The position numbers and the translations under genes are program-made. Below, in pieces: positions 38,680 through 50,039 of a DNA stretch of 54,389 nucleotides. The stretch comes from Cladosporium sp. IMV 00045 (taxonomy: Eukaryota; Ascomycota; Dothideomycetes; Cladosporiales; Cladosporiaceae). Each line of letters begins with the position of its first letter. The first letter of the stretch is position 1. Under the pieces are notes generated by a model. That model saw only the letters and a program-made list of their open reading frames with translations, ran no database searches and was not told the origin of the DNA. The DNA lies in assembly GCA_001931905.2 (NCBI GenBank), contig MSJI02000771.1, positions 1-54,389 of the forward strand, read 5' to 3'.

Positions 38680-40895
38680 TGTGGGCAAGACGGTGGGAGT
38701 CTTGACAGCAATCAGCTTCCAACGCCTGTGAGTAGAATGAGAGAAGGCCGAGTCGGAGGAGGCGTAGATGTTTAAAGCGATGATACAAGCGGAAGAGAAT
38801 CCCCACTGCAAGTCCGGATCGTTTCCGATCGAAGCCGCCTTATCCAGGTTCCAACAACGATTTGCTGTGGCGATAGTCGAGGGTTGCTAGATGATGGTAA
38901 AGAGCGAAAGCCGAACGGTTCTGTCGAGACTTTAGTGGAAACGGTACCCTGATAATGAGTTGTCTTAAGCGATCTGCAGATGACTTGGCCCAAGCGGAGA
39001 CTTTGTTACCCGGGTTGGAGATGACGAGAGGATATACAAATAGCAAGCAGTGAGGCCCGCAAGATCCACCACAAGGATTGTGGAAGCTGCACGGATCGCC
39101 AATCTGCAGAAATGCTCGTCACACACGTAATTGGCCTTCGCTGCTTGTCGTTCATGCACCTTCGGAGTATTTCTTGATCTTTGAGTATGGACAGCCTCAC
39201 CGTGCTTCGAACGTGAATGAGTAGAGTTTTAAGGCCGTCTCCCAGTCGTACGTGTATCTTCTCCTAGCATTTCAGATGGAAATCAACCGATATCGTTTCG
39301 GAACTTGACGTGAAACATCATGCTGAGGCGTGAGATCATCCATCCCCAAGCGTTCACCACATCCAAGCCACAAACTGATTTCACGGAATCTTGCGTCTTC
39401 CCGATATGAGCGTGGAAGAGCCAGGGATACGCATGCTCTCCGCGCATAGATCCATGCATGCCAAGGACGCCATTGGGACGGGTCAACAATTCACTCGGTC
39501 ACAATAATGAGGAAGACTTATCCTGACAGTCGATTGCACGCCTGTCTAGGAGCATGTCCATCGTCTGAGAGCGGAATTATGATAGTAACGGAACATGCCA
39601 TGTATGCTTTGCGGATACGTATCGTCAAGTCTGGAAGCAGGTGTGCCTAACTCTGGATTGCGATGTCGATCTCGTGGAATTCTTTGGGTTCAAGGCTCGT
39701 GCCAGCGAGGCAGCAACGGTATCAGCGCTAGTCTCACATTACAAGCACTGAACGAGGAGTCCGGAGCTTGTGCTTGAGCTCGAGAGACTTGGCAACAAGT
39801 CGTAGGGCAGACGGGGCGCAGCTCAAGGCTCGGTGATCCTTTGCAGAGTGGTTGCTATCCAGTCAAAAGCTTACGGTCGAGGCTTTTCGTAATATCAAGC
39901 AAGCCGGCATTCCTTGTATCGCACTCGCTGCACCATCAGCGCCAGTGGTCGAGACCTTCTGCGTGCATCGACATGGCGGCCTGAGGAGCATGGCTGACGA
40001 TTGCGCGCATGCGTGGCGGTTATCTGGCAGCAAGTCCAGTATCAGCCAGGAATCTCCGAAGCGGTGCAGATGCCTGCCGTGTCGGGAATACGCAAATGCG
40101 GGTGACTGTATGACGCTTGCATTCGCGGGTCCGAAAAGGAGCAGTACGGAGGCCGTGTCCTGATCGACAGAGTTGGCGCAGGTACCAGGACCTGTCGCGT
40201 GTAGACGAGTTATCTGTGACTGGCTGGTGGTAAAGCTCCGAACGGGAGAGGCATTGGTTTCCCACGGATATCCAAATCATGTTGTCGGATGAAGCATCGA
40301 ATACGCCACGGGTGGTACAATTCAACAATAGTTGATATCGTGGCCCAGCATAGAAGTGCCACCGCATGTCAATTATTGTCGCTGGACCCACAAGGTCGGA
40401 GGAGGTGCAGGAAGCTGATCCTTCCCGAAGGAGCCGCATGCGCCACAGCCAGCATGCTCCGTGTCAAAAGTATGAGGCGCTGCTTGCTCCACACATTCGC
40501 TGCTGCCCCGTCGCGGAGACCCCTGTACGATGTCGCCATCATCAACGGCCTGCCTTCCATCTGGTGGGTGAACATGGCGGAGAGCCGTACACAGCACAGC
40601 GTCTGCGACGAGCAGCTCAGTAACAGTGAGTGAGGGAGGCCTCGCAGCCATAGCAACCCAGTTTATGCACAAGCATCAAGGTGCTCACCGTTTGACACAC
40701 CTCGGCCGCTCGCGCTCCGAACATGCTTTGTCTCCGCGACGGTCATTGAACACCGTGCCCCCGAGGCCTGCCTTCACATGGGCTGTAGAGTGTAAATTGT
40801 TTAGCTGACGTATTCTGCATATACCGCAGTCAAGTCTCTCGCTTTCTTTCTCTGAAGTTACCCTCTCCCTTCACCGCAGTTTCCGTACAGCACGA
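38680..40895. other. Divergent intergenic region between P450 and FAD monooxygenase
   Basis: About 2.2 kb without a supported gene. Open frames are short and contradictory on the two strands. The stretch could hold regulatory sites shared by the two oxidases, but I could not identify a specific factor site. Confidence 0.45.
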
Positions 40896-42600
40896 ATGTC
40901 CTTTGATCTTCTTGTGAATCCCTGGAACTTCCTGTTTGGCAAAATGGCAAAAGAAGGCTCCGAATCCAAGCCTCTGGGCTCTTACCCGGAGTCTGGTATC
41001 AATGTTCTGATCGTAGGAACTGGTCTGGCTGGCCTTACCGCGGCCATTGAGTGTGTGCGCAAGGGACACAAGGTGCAGGTTCTCGAGCGTGATTCTGCGA
41101 TCAACACGGCAGGTTCGTAGAATTTCAAGTCGAAGATGGCGACAGGAACACAGAGCTGACTCGCATTCACAGGTGATATGTACTTCATGGGTTTGAGCGC
41201 AACACCGTTCTTCAAGCACTGGCCTGAGATGAAAGCCGAATACGACTCCATTGGTCTGCACAATGCCTGGATTGAGACCTACAAGCACAGCGGCGAGCAG
41301 ATGGTCAAGCCTCTCAAAGTTGCAGAGCGCTTGAAGGCTGCTGGTCTTGACCCGAACACCCCTCCAGGCACTTTCCAGATGCGTCCTCTCATTTACAGAA
41401 TGTTCGTCCGCCAGGTCGAGAGGCTAGGCGTCAAGATCGACTTCAACTCTGCCGTCGTTGATTACTGGGAGGATGCTGCACTAAACAAAGCTGGTGTCAC
41501 CACCAAGGACGGCAGGACTTACGAGGCCGACATGGTGATTGCTGCGGATGGTGTTGGATCGAAGTCGCAAAAGCTCGTGGGTGGACAGGTCCGCGCGAGG
41601 TCATCTGGTCGTGCCATGTGGCGTGCAGCTTTCCCCATCGAGCACTTGGACAAGAACCCCGAGGTCAAGGAGCACTACAAGATGGTTGGACCGAACAACG
41701 ACGAGCCCATGGTTCGCACATACCTGGCACCTGGCGCGTACGCTCTGACGCTCACTCGCCCTGACACCATGATCTGGATTCTGAACCACGACGTATGTTG
41801 CGCTCTCCATTGAACTGCAATCAATTCAGCTGCTAACAGAGATAAAACAGGCAAACGAGAACTCCGCCGAATCTTGGAGTAACTTCATCAGCTCCGACGA
41901 GGTGATCAAGGGTCTCGATGAGGTCCCCGGTCCGGACAAGTGGTCGCCCATGTTCAAGGACCTAGTCAAGTGCACGCCTCCCAACACAATCGTCAACTTC
42001 GAACTTCTTTGGCGTGACCCTCAACTTACCTGGACTTCGCCTGCATCCCGTGTGATCCAGATTGGTGATGCCGCACACACTTTCCTGCCTGCGTCTGGAA
42101 ACGGCGCCACGCAGGCCATCGAAGATGCCATCACCATCGCCTCTTGCCTCCAGCTCTCCGGCAAGGACAAGATCCCCGAAGCCGTCGAGGCCCACGTACG
42201 ATACCGGTAAGATTCTCTTTGCTCCCTCCCACCACAAGCTCCAACAAATCATACTGACCCACGCCCCAACAGCTTCATCCGCAACGCCTGCGCCCAAAAG
42301 ATGGGCTTCTCCAACGCCGAGCTGCTGCAAGAGACGGACTGGTCCAAGGTGAAGCTGAACCCCCGCCTGGCGCAGCCCAAGCACCCGCGCTGGGTCTGGG
42401 ACCACGACCCGGAGGTCTACGCCTACGAGCACTACGCCAAGAACATCGAGACGATGAAGGCGGGCATCCCCTTCGACGAGAGCGGAATCCCGCCAAACTT
42501 CCCCCCGGGCTACAAGTGGGAGCCTTGGTCGATCGACCAGATCATGGACGCCATGCGCAAGCAGGTTCCTGTCGAGTTGGGACCGGGTAACTGGGATTAG
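40896..42600 (+). CDS. FAD-dependent monooxygenase, salicylate-hydroxylase-like
   Basis: A class A flavoprotein hydroxylase of 506 residues. Exons 40896-41112, 41173-41792, 41851-42206 and 42273-42600 (introns 60, 58 and 66 nt). FAD motifs: [13 protein letters not shown] (38-50), the DG motif VIAADGVGS, and [20 protein letters not shown]. These enzymes use NAD(P)H and oxygen to hydroxylate aromatic or polyketide substrates. The mature N-terminus may instead be the Met at 40944, 17 residues on, just before the Rossmann fold; the upstream 16 residues ([14 protein letters not shown]) are hydrophobic. The C-terminus is longer than a minimal enzyme. Placed divergent to the P450, it may act in the same pathway (inference). 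Confidence 0.88.
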
Positions 42601-43212
42601 AGGACTTGAGTCGCTGTCTTGCTTGGTGCAATTATGTTGATGGGATGGTGTTTGGGGAGTGTTCTGGTTTGGGATTGGGGGTCAGTTTCTAGGGATTTAT
42701 ACCTATCCGCGGGTCTTGTGAATCGATCGTCTCTTCTCACATGCTGTTCCTGTGATTTCACCTCGTTGAACTATGTGCCTTCTCACCGTTTCTGTGTGAG
42801 GGTTGCCGATGTAGTTAGCTGGAATCTGTGGCAGACGATCAGAACCGAACGTCATCCGAAAAGAATTTGGACATCTCATGCCATTCTCAGCTTTCACGGC
42901 CTCCACTAAAGCCGACAGTAGTGCTGTGTCTTGTTCGTCGTTGACTAGAGGTCCAAAAGTTCAACCTCTGTGGTCTGCGAAGTCCCAAGTCCACAGCTTC
43001 CAGCCCCACCACCTCCACGCTTCGCTCTTCTCACAGCGCGCAAGCCACACCACAACCAACGACCCATCAACTCCAAACACATTATCACCGCACCACCAAA
43101 CTGCAAATCCTCCCATAAACTCCATGCCCGCACCCTGATATCCCGCCAACCGGCGCGAGCGCGCCCACCACTCTCATACAATCCAAGCGCACCGGCAGGG
43201 CAAACCACCACG
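42601..43212. other. Intergenic, FAM32A promoter side
   Basis: The 3' UTR of the monooxygenase, then a C/A-rich leader (about 43000-43210) before the start at 43213. No separate gene is seen. Confidence 0.5.
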
Positions 43213-43754
43213 ATGCCCTCCAACGACTACAGCTCGACCATCTCCGGCGGTCTGAAACTCAAAGGCGCCGCCAAAGACGCCGGGGTGAAGAAAAAGAAGA
43301 AAAGCAGCAGCAAAACCAAAACCAGCAAAGCCGAAAAAGAAGCAAGCGGCACGCCAGATCCGACCCGAGCAGAGCAGGAAGAAGAAGGGTGCGATGGCAG
43401 CGCAGGGAGAGAGTCCAAGAGCGTCGAGCCGGCCGCTGAAAGCTCTCGCGACAGCAGAAGTACCACAGCAGGAGGAGCAGGGAGTGGGAGTGGAAAGACA
43501 GAAGCCCAGCTCCGGCATGAGGAGATTAAGCGCAAACGGGTACGTGATGAATGCCTCCCAAGCGAAGAACGCTCGCGGTTGCCTGAGTCTTTTTTCTAAG
43601 ATTAAGAAGCTTTACTGACACGACACACCAGCTGGACGAACGACTGAAACGCGAAGGCGGAGCCAAAACCCACAAGCAACGCGTCGAGGAGCTGAACAAG
43701 TACCTCTCCACGCTGTCGGAGCACCACGACATGCCGCGTGTTGGACCTGGGTAA
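43213..43754 (+). CDS. FAM32A family protein (DUF1754)
   Basis: A 149-residue basic protein. Exons 43213-43539 and 43632-43754; the 92-nt intron has GTACGT...ACCAG. The start MPSNDYSSTISGGLKLKG, followed by a KKKKK block, and the C-terminal KTHKQRVEELNKYLSTLSEH plus D-M-P-R-V-G-P-G are the conserved ends of FAM32A; the middle is a low-complexity Ser/Glu/Gly-rich linker. FAM32A is a nuclear protein; in human spliceosomes it sits in the post-branching complex and helps exon ligation. That role in fungi is inferred by family. The length is slightly above the animal protein because of the linker. Confidence 0.85.
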
Positions 43755-44509
43755 CAGGCATTTCGGCTTTGGCCTTTTTTCCTTGCAAGGTTTTTCCGTC
43801 AGGTTGTTCTGTTACGTGGAAAGTGTTATCAAGACTTGTATGATCTCTTGTTGGAGCTCTGGATTTTTATTTTCACATTAGCGAAGGCGCTCCTCTCTGC
43901 GAAATGGCAATATCGATGATTTCTCCTTTCACCTTATTGAACTTGGGTGAATAAGGACACGGTCTCAAATTTCCGCGGCACCGACTGCAGCACATTCTTC
44001 AAGACTTTACGAGTCGAATTATACCCACTATTCCGTATTGACAGACGACTCGCGAACACGAAAAGCGACTTGTGTTGATTCTCTTGTATGCATCTGCATG
44101 CTCGCTATCTACATTGCCTATTGGTAAGCTACTTCATCTGCTCTGGTCATGTCATCAGGTATGCCTTGGATTGGCCTCGCTGGAACGCAAATCACTCGGC
44201 AACTATCAACCTCATCCGGACATTACGATTACCCCCCGAACACATCTGCAAACTTGAGAGCAAAGCTGGAAGAAGATATGAAGAAGTAAAAGGCAAAAGA
44301 GAAAGCCAGGAAAGCAAAGAGATTCTCAAGCTGAGATGTGTGTCATGGTAGTCATCGGAAGTCGAAGGCGAACCCAGCGTTGAGAAACGCTCGTGATAAG
44401 CCTGCGGTATTGGCATTGTTGACGCTGAATCGGTACGATGGCGTGCATGTGTGTGGCTACGCCAGTCTGCACGCAATACAGAAGGCCATGCTCTGCTTTT
44501 GAAGTGCAT
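43755..44509. other. Convergent 3' regions
   Basis: Between FAM32A and the stop of the pheromone receptor gene. No gene is seen; a purine-rich stretch lies at about 44270-44330. Confidence 0.5.
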
Positions 44510-45864
44510 TCACTGAGCACGACCGACTCCAGCGGTCCAATCAGGCTCGGAGAGGACAGTGTACGATTTGTCGACGTGGATGTTATTCCCCAGCTTGCCC
44601 AACTCGAGGTCGTCGCCGTTCTCGCTGAGATAGCTCATGCGGTGGCCTGCGGTCACGCTGACCCTTGGCTCGCTGCGTGGCTCGTACTTGGACGGAGATT
44701 TGTTATAGTTTGAGCTCGGCGTGCGGTTAACGAGCGTGTCGATCGTACTGTCGTCCATGAGTTGCTTCTTCGAGCAGTTGTACGAGGACCCGGCTCCGGT
44801 GTTGAAATCCGAGTGGCCGACGGGGACGATGCGGTGGCGGTTCTTCTCGTTCATGGGCATGCCGATGTTCTTGCTCTTAACGTTGGTTGACGCCCACATA
44901 CTGCTCAGCGGGAGGAAAATTACGACGAGGGTCTCGACCATCGAGCCGAGCTGGGCACCGCGGATGGCGTAATAGTCGAGGATCGCGAAGATGACTGTCA
45001 GGGATGGTCAGCGAAGCTACAACACAGGAAGATGAGCTTGGGCATACCTGGAATCGTGAGCGTCTGAAAGCCCATGATGAAGATGATCTGCATGGCGCCG
45101 AACTGCTTGAGCCCAAGGCTTCGGCGAGACTTGATCGCGAGCCCCAGCTTGGTGCAGAAGACCGCGCTGAACACGCAGATGCTGACAATTGCCATGATGT
45201 TGGAAGTGCTCTGCGCCCAGTCCTGGCGATCAGAAGCCTCTGGACTCACGGGAACGCCACGAGCCAGGTTGGCGGTGTTCTGACAGTTGACAGCCATGAG
45301 GTGAAAGCGAAAGGAGATGGCAAGCGCCGCAATCATCCCGCAGAAGGTCATGATGAGGAGCCGGTGCAGTCTCGCCATCGCTGCTGCGCAGATGACATGA
45401 ACTTGAGTGATGAGAGCCAGCTCCATGAAGACGAACACGAGACTGGTGATGACACCGTTGGCAATTGAGATCCTCACATGCTCGCCCAGGTCCATGTCGC
45501 CATACTCCTGCATCACGACGAGGACGAAGTTGAGGAAGGGACCGGTCACTTCAACGCACTGTATGCTTGTGCGGATGATGTTGCAGACAAGCGCAAACAC
45601 GTTGAAGATCCACGACAGACTACGACGCTTTGTTGCCGGGGTCATGAGAAGGAGAACTAAGAGAAGGATGACAGATGCGCCAAGTTGACTGGCGAAGATG
45701 ATGCCGGTGCGGACAGCAATCAGCCTGATTTCGTCGATGTCAGCTGTGGTGACCAGCTGCGTGTCACCACTCGAGCTGACAAGCTCGAAAGTCTGATTGA
45801 AGACATCAAAGCCAGATGGCATCGGCTGGGAACTCTCCGTGCCGAGTGATGGGGTGGGATCCAT
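44510..45864 (-). CDS. Alpha-pheromone receptor Ste2/PreB (class D GPCR)
   Basis: 433 residues from exons 45864-45048 and 44994-44510 (53-nt intron). Seven membrane segments: about 47-70, 82-105, 122-150, 160-180, 200-222, 240-262 and 270-300. Signature stretches are SLGLKQFGAMQIIFIMGFQT (loop 3 and helix 6) and FLPLSSMWAS (helix 7), both characteristic of Ste2-type receptors. The N-terminus has NQT near residue 24, a likely glycosylation site, and no cleaved signal. The cytosolic tail is Ser/Thr- and Lys-rich, as expected for phosphorylation and down-regulation. It binds the secreted alpha-type peptide pheromone and signals through a G protein and MAP kinase path for mating and chemotropism. 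A peptide-precursor-like gene lies about 24 kb away at 19.1 kb. Confidence 0.9.
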
Positions 45865-46951
45865 AGGTGACGGCGTGTAGCTTGTACGGGATCTTGAGAG
45901 CGGTGGCGAATGGCTCGGTCTAGCCTACTCTGTTAGAGAGTGAACCTTTGGCTTCTGGGTAACGAACGAATACCTTGAGAAACTGCTATGCAAGAGACGG
46001 TGAGTTGTGTCTTGCAGGACTTGAGGTGGTGAGTAAGGCGGCCGGGTCGAGTGATACGTTGGTGAGGTGGATGTGAGGGTTTTGTTGGTTTGTGGAAGGG
46101 CAGACAGAGATAAACGTGTGGCCGTGGAGAGGTATATATCCTCTCGCGAGAGGACAATGGGTTGGAAGAGATTGTTTGATGGAGATTGTTCGATAGTATT
46201 GTTATGGTCGCTGTCACGAGTGTACGGGGGTGGACAATACTATGACCAGATGGAAGCTAGAGTGAGGGAGAGAAGTAAGTGGGAAGAGATATGAAGCGAA
46301 GGAAGGTGCACTCTTGGCTCCTCAATGCCACGTGAGATTATGAGCAGGCCTGGATGAGATGAAGGAGGAGGGCGGTGGCTATGGTTTCAACGATGGAATA
46401 CCAATATAGGAAATGCTCATGTTGATAGATTCTGTTCTCTGGCTACCCCTGTCATCATTGTCTTCTATATCCATCAACCGGCAAACTGCAGCGCATGCGG
46501 TCTCACATGTTTGGTGTCGGTATGCGACGTTGGTATTGTTCTCCTCACGGGCCTTTGCCCACGCAACGCCACATGTCTGCATCCAGGGAATGCAAGTCGC
46601 AGTGAAGACATGAATGCAAGTCTGAGCGCTCTCCACATTGTTTTGCGTCCAGCCGATTTGACTTCCCTAAATCTCAGGTGTCCACCGATGTCACGTTATC
46701 AGAAGAGATGTGAATGATGGGAAGGTGCAGTCAGCTCAAGGCAGTCGCGCTTAAAGTTCTGCCTCCAAGCTCCACACCGCCGCATGTCCTTCACTTCGAA
46801 CCACGCTCGACCAATGACGTCCCACCTCTGCGCGTCTTTGCCTAATGGGCCGCTTTCTCTCCACCACAAACGTGCTCACATTGTATACAGGCGATCATGA
46901 TAACTTCATCGTGAAACCGCATCTACCTCATTCTACCAACACGCTTTCAGG
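45865..46951. other. Divergent promoter region, receptor and BRCT genes
   Basis: About 1.1 kb. It contains CTCTCGCGAGAG (a palindrome, near 46140-46151) upstream of the receptor gene and several GTGGA/TTGT elements, none of which I can assign. No gene is seen. Confidence 0.45.
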
Positions 46952-49060
46952 ATGGTCGGTCGATACGCTTTCTCCCTGACCTGCATGGCCGGCATAGGCA
47001 GTCGAAATGGAGGTTCACCAGGCGAGATGGTTCCCGTGCAACATTTGCCCATCGACGAGGATGAACACGAAATCGCCTTTGTGATCCGTGACAGATCAGT
47101 TTCTTTCGAGCCGTTCGTTGACGAGGAAAAGAACCACCCACCAGACGGCACCAAGGGCTGGTTTTGTAAGCATACGCTCTCCCGCCACCACACGACGATA
47201 ACATATACTGATAAAACTCTAGTTGCGTATGGGACCAAGCTGGGTCTGCAAACATATACCAATTATGTCACTATCGAGTCGCCCTTTACAAATCTGTTGC
47301 CGAACGACCTAGATTTCACGCAAACACACTTTCACAGAACCGAAAAGACCAAGGAGAGACGGTTCATCTACCTCAGGCCTTACGACGTCGTCGTCTTCCA
47401 TGAGCGAGCCTGCAGAATCCGTGTTGATGTTGTTGATGCCAGCGGCATTTCCATTGTCGATCAGCGACCTGGCAATCGCAGTTTCGCCACCTCAGAAATC
47501 CAGGTCAAATCTTCCGCGCAACAGCCTCTCGAAGCCGGAAATTCCTTGGTGCAAGAGACTCCCGCCGATGCTGATACTGATGATGACGATGAGAACGATC
47601 TCGATGCCGGAAGCGCCACCCCTGCCAAAGCCGATGAAGTTACTCCCGCAACTTCTCGCCCAACAGATGCTGTCAAAGACACCCCTTCAAGACCGCTCAG
47701 CCGGGGCAGCAACCTTGTCTTCTCTACTGCGCCGGACAAACTCCAGTCGCAACTCGGTTTCGAAGACAACCATGAAGATGAGATCAGCACACCAGCTGCT
47801 CGTGCCGGCGCTTCGCAACGCAGCCGAGTCAAGCAACAGTCACCCTCCGCTGGGTCTGACTCCCAGCTCGTGTTCGGCAATGCCTTGAGAGGTCAGAAGA
47901 CTTACGGTGGCACACCAAAGCAGAAGCAGCGCCGTCAAAAACCGACGCCCAAGAAAGAGATTTTGGAGTCGCCGGAAAAGCTGCGTCTTGATCAGCCCTC
48001 TAACGAAGGGAACGACACAGGTACAGAGGATGAGATCGCGGTACTACCGGGGCCTTCCCCTACCGCCTTGAAGTCAAGTGGCGACTCAGCAAACGCCTTT
48101 AGAAATCGCAAAAGAAAGGCAGATGAGGAGACTGCCGCGAAGCCTCTCTCGACAACTCCACCAACAAAGAAGCCTCGTGGTGGCCGTCAACGCAAAAACG
48201 CGAATACCGCTGAAGATGAAGATGAAGCCGAGCACCCTCCTAGCACCGGTAAGCTTAGAAAGCCCGGTCGCAAATCCATCACTGGACCCAAGCTGGAGGA
48301 TGATGAAGATGATAATGCCATCGTAGTCGTGCCTCGCAGCAAGGACAACATCTCCGTCGACAAACCCAGCAGCACCACGCCTCAATCCTCAGGCACGCAT
48401 CCCACTGGCAAACCACCTAACAAAATCCTCCTAAGCAAGAGCAAGTTCGCCGAAGACAAGAAAGCAAAAGCCTGGCTCCGCAAACATAACGCCACAATCG
48501 ACGACCAAGTCCCCGGCAAACGCAGCAACTTCGTCTGTGTCGTTGGTAAGGGCGTCCTAGGGACGACGGCCAAAGTCGTCCGCTCGCTGGCCCTCGGCAA
48601 GAAAATCGTTACCGACCAATGGCTCGAAGATTCCATGTCCCAAGATCAGCTGCTCGACCTGGAGCCCTATATCCACGACGATCTGAGAGATACCGCATCC
48701 GTTAACCGTAGCAAGCTGTTCGCTGGCAAAACGCTCTTCTTCACTAGCGCACTCAAAGCCAGTTACGGCGAGAGGTTCGAGGATGTGGATCAGCTGGCCA
48801 CGGAAGCCGGTGCGACGAACGTCGAGTTCGGAACTGCGAAGAAGGCAGTGGCAGTGGGGAAGTCTTCCGCAAGCACCATTTTTCTTGGTCTAGAGGGAGA
48901 TGATAAAGATGCCTTGATCCTCACGGAAGAGGAAGGTCGTACCGTCTACCAGAAGGATCTCCTCACGCAATCGATCATTCGAGGCGAGCTGCTCACTGAT
49001 GGTGAGGAATTCACTTGGCAGTCGGGTTCTGCGAAGGGCAGGAAGGGGAGGAAGAAGTGA
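46952..49060 (+). CDS. Tandem-BRCT protein, probable DNA-damage-response factor
   Basis: 683 residues after removing one intron, 47166-47222 (57 nt; GTAAGC...CTCTAG; a stop-free multiple of three), which joins GWF to FAYGTKLG. The N-terminal 150 residues are beta-rich and end in RFIYLRPYDVVVFHERACRI, possibly a degenerate FHA domain, though a clear GR...S-x-x-H is lacking. The middle (about 165-500) is disordered, acidic and Ser/Thr/Pro-rich, with many SP, TP and SQ sites and basic patches. The C-terminus has two BRCT-like parts: NFVCVVGKGVLGTTAKVVRS to KKIVTDQWLEDS, then SKLFAGKTLFFTSAL to the end, with a basic KGRKGRKK tail. The layout recalls Nbs1 or MDC1-type mediators, but I cannot name an orthologue. 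Confidence 0.7.
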   Translation: MVGRYAFSLTCMAGIGSRNGGSPGEMVPVQHLPIDEDEHEIAFVIRDRSVSFEPFVDEEKNHPPDGTKGWFCKHTLSRHHTTITYTDKTLVAYGTKLGLQTYTNYVTIESPFTNLLPNDLDFTQTHFHRTEKTKERRFIYLRPYDVVVFHERACRIRVDVVDASGISIVDQRPGNRSFATSEIQVKSSAQQPLEAGNSLVQETPADADTDDDDENDLDAGSATPAKADEVTPATSRPTDAVKDTPSRPLSRGSNLVFSTAPDKLQSQLGFEDNHEDEISTPAARAGASQRSRVKQQSPSAGSDSQLVFGNALRGQKTYGGTPKQKQRRQKPTPKKEILESPEKLRLDQPSNEGNDTGTEDEIAVLPGPSPTALKSSGDSANAFRNRKRKADEETAAKPLSTTPPTKKPRGGRQRKNANTAEDEDEAEHPPSTGKLRKPGRKSITGPKLEDDEDDNAIVVVPRSKDNISVDKPSSTTPQSSGTHPTGKPPNKILLSKSKFAEDKKAKAWLRKHNATIDDQVPGKRSNFVCVVGKGVLGTTAKVVRSLALGKKIVTDQWLEDSMSQDQLLDLEPYIHDDLRDTASVNRSKLFAGKTLFFTSALKASYGERFEDVDQLATEAGATNVEFGTAKKAVAVGKSSASTIFLGLEGDDKDALILTEEEGRTVYQKDLLTQSIIRGELLTDGEEFTWQSGSAKGRKGRKK

Positions 49061-49354
49061 GGGGGGATTTGATGTGGTTGGACTCTGGATGGACATACCT
49101 GATATGCTAGCAAGATCCTCGCGCAGAGACGGTGCTGGTACATGGTATGTGAGAAGGCAATGAGAGAGTGCGTTGCGTGCTTTGCTCGTGAGCACATATC
49201 CTCACGAGAGCTGCGCGAAACGTGATGTGTATGTACGATTAGGCAAAAATGAGCACCTAGCATTGCACGTATGAACACGGGAGCATCAAGCAGAAGAGAT
49301 CCTCAGCAAAAAAGCTTACCGAATCAACATTCCACCATCAAAAACACGTTAGTA

Positions 49355-49366
49355 CACCACCACCAC

Positions 49367-49398
<32 letters not shown>
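49355..49398 (+). repeat. CAC/CCG trinucleotide microsatellite
   Basis: About five CAC units run directly into about ten CCG units. It lies in non-coding DNA, and both strands contain only short open frames. Confidence 0.9.
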
Positions 49399-49399
<1 letters not shown>

Positions 49400-50039
49400 T
49401 TTACCAAAACCGCATAAAAACCGCATCATGCCATCCTCGCTCAAAGAATCGCGCAAGAAAGAAAGCCCTTGTGCGCGCACCGGTACACGTATGTACTCAC
49501 ATACGTCCTCAAAGAGAAGCGAGAATGGCCTGTTCACCATACGGCAAGGCAAGCGTGGTCAAACCACGGCCGGTGTCTCCGGTGTGTCTTGCAGATAGAT
49601 GCATCGACGCCGTCGCTAGCTATTACACGACACGTGTATAGGCACAAGCAGCGAACTTGCTCTCACGCCCGTCATTGTTTCACGTCAGCGGAGGAAGACG
49701 TGAACACCCCTCTCATTACAGATCCCGTCGAAGGCCAGGGACCGGACATGCATGCATCGCATGCGTAAAAAGAGAGGCTCGCGAGGCACGTGGAGCAACG
49801 CATAGAAGAAACGGACACGGTGAAGATTTGGCGATGGGAACTTAGATCAAAGATCCCTTTTCTACTTTTTTTTTTCTTTTTTTCGAAATTTACTAGGAGC
49901 TACTAGTCGTCTTACTTCCAAGCCTTCTTCGCTTCCGTTGCTCCCCTCAGAAATGATCCTGGTCGAGAGATAGGACGAAGAACAAGAAGTAATAAAGATG
50001 GGGGTTTCCGATCCCTGAAACTGGAGGAAAGTAAGACAA

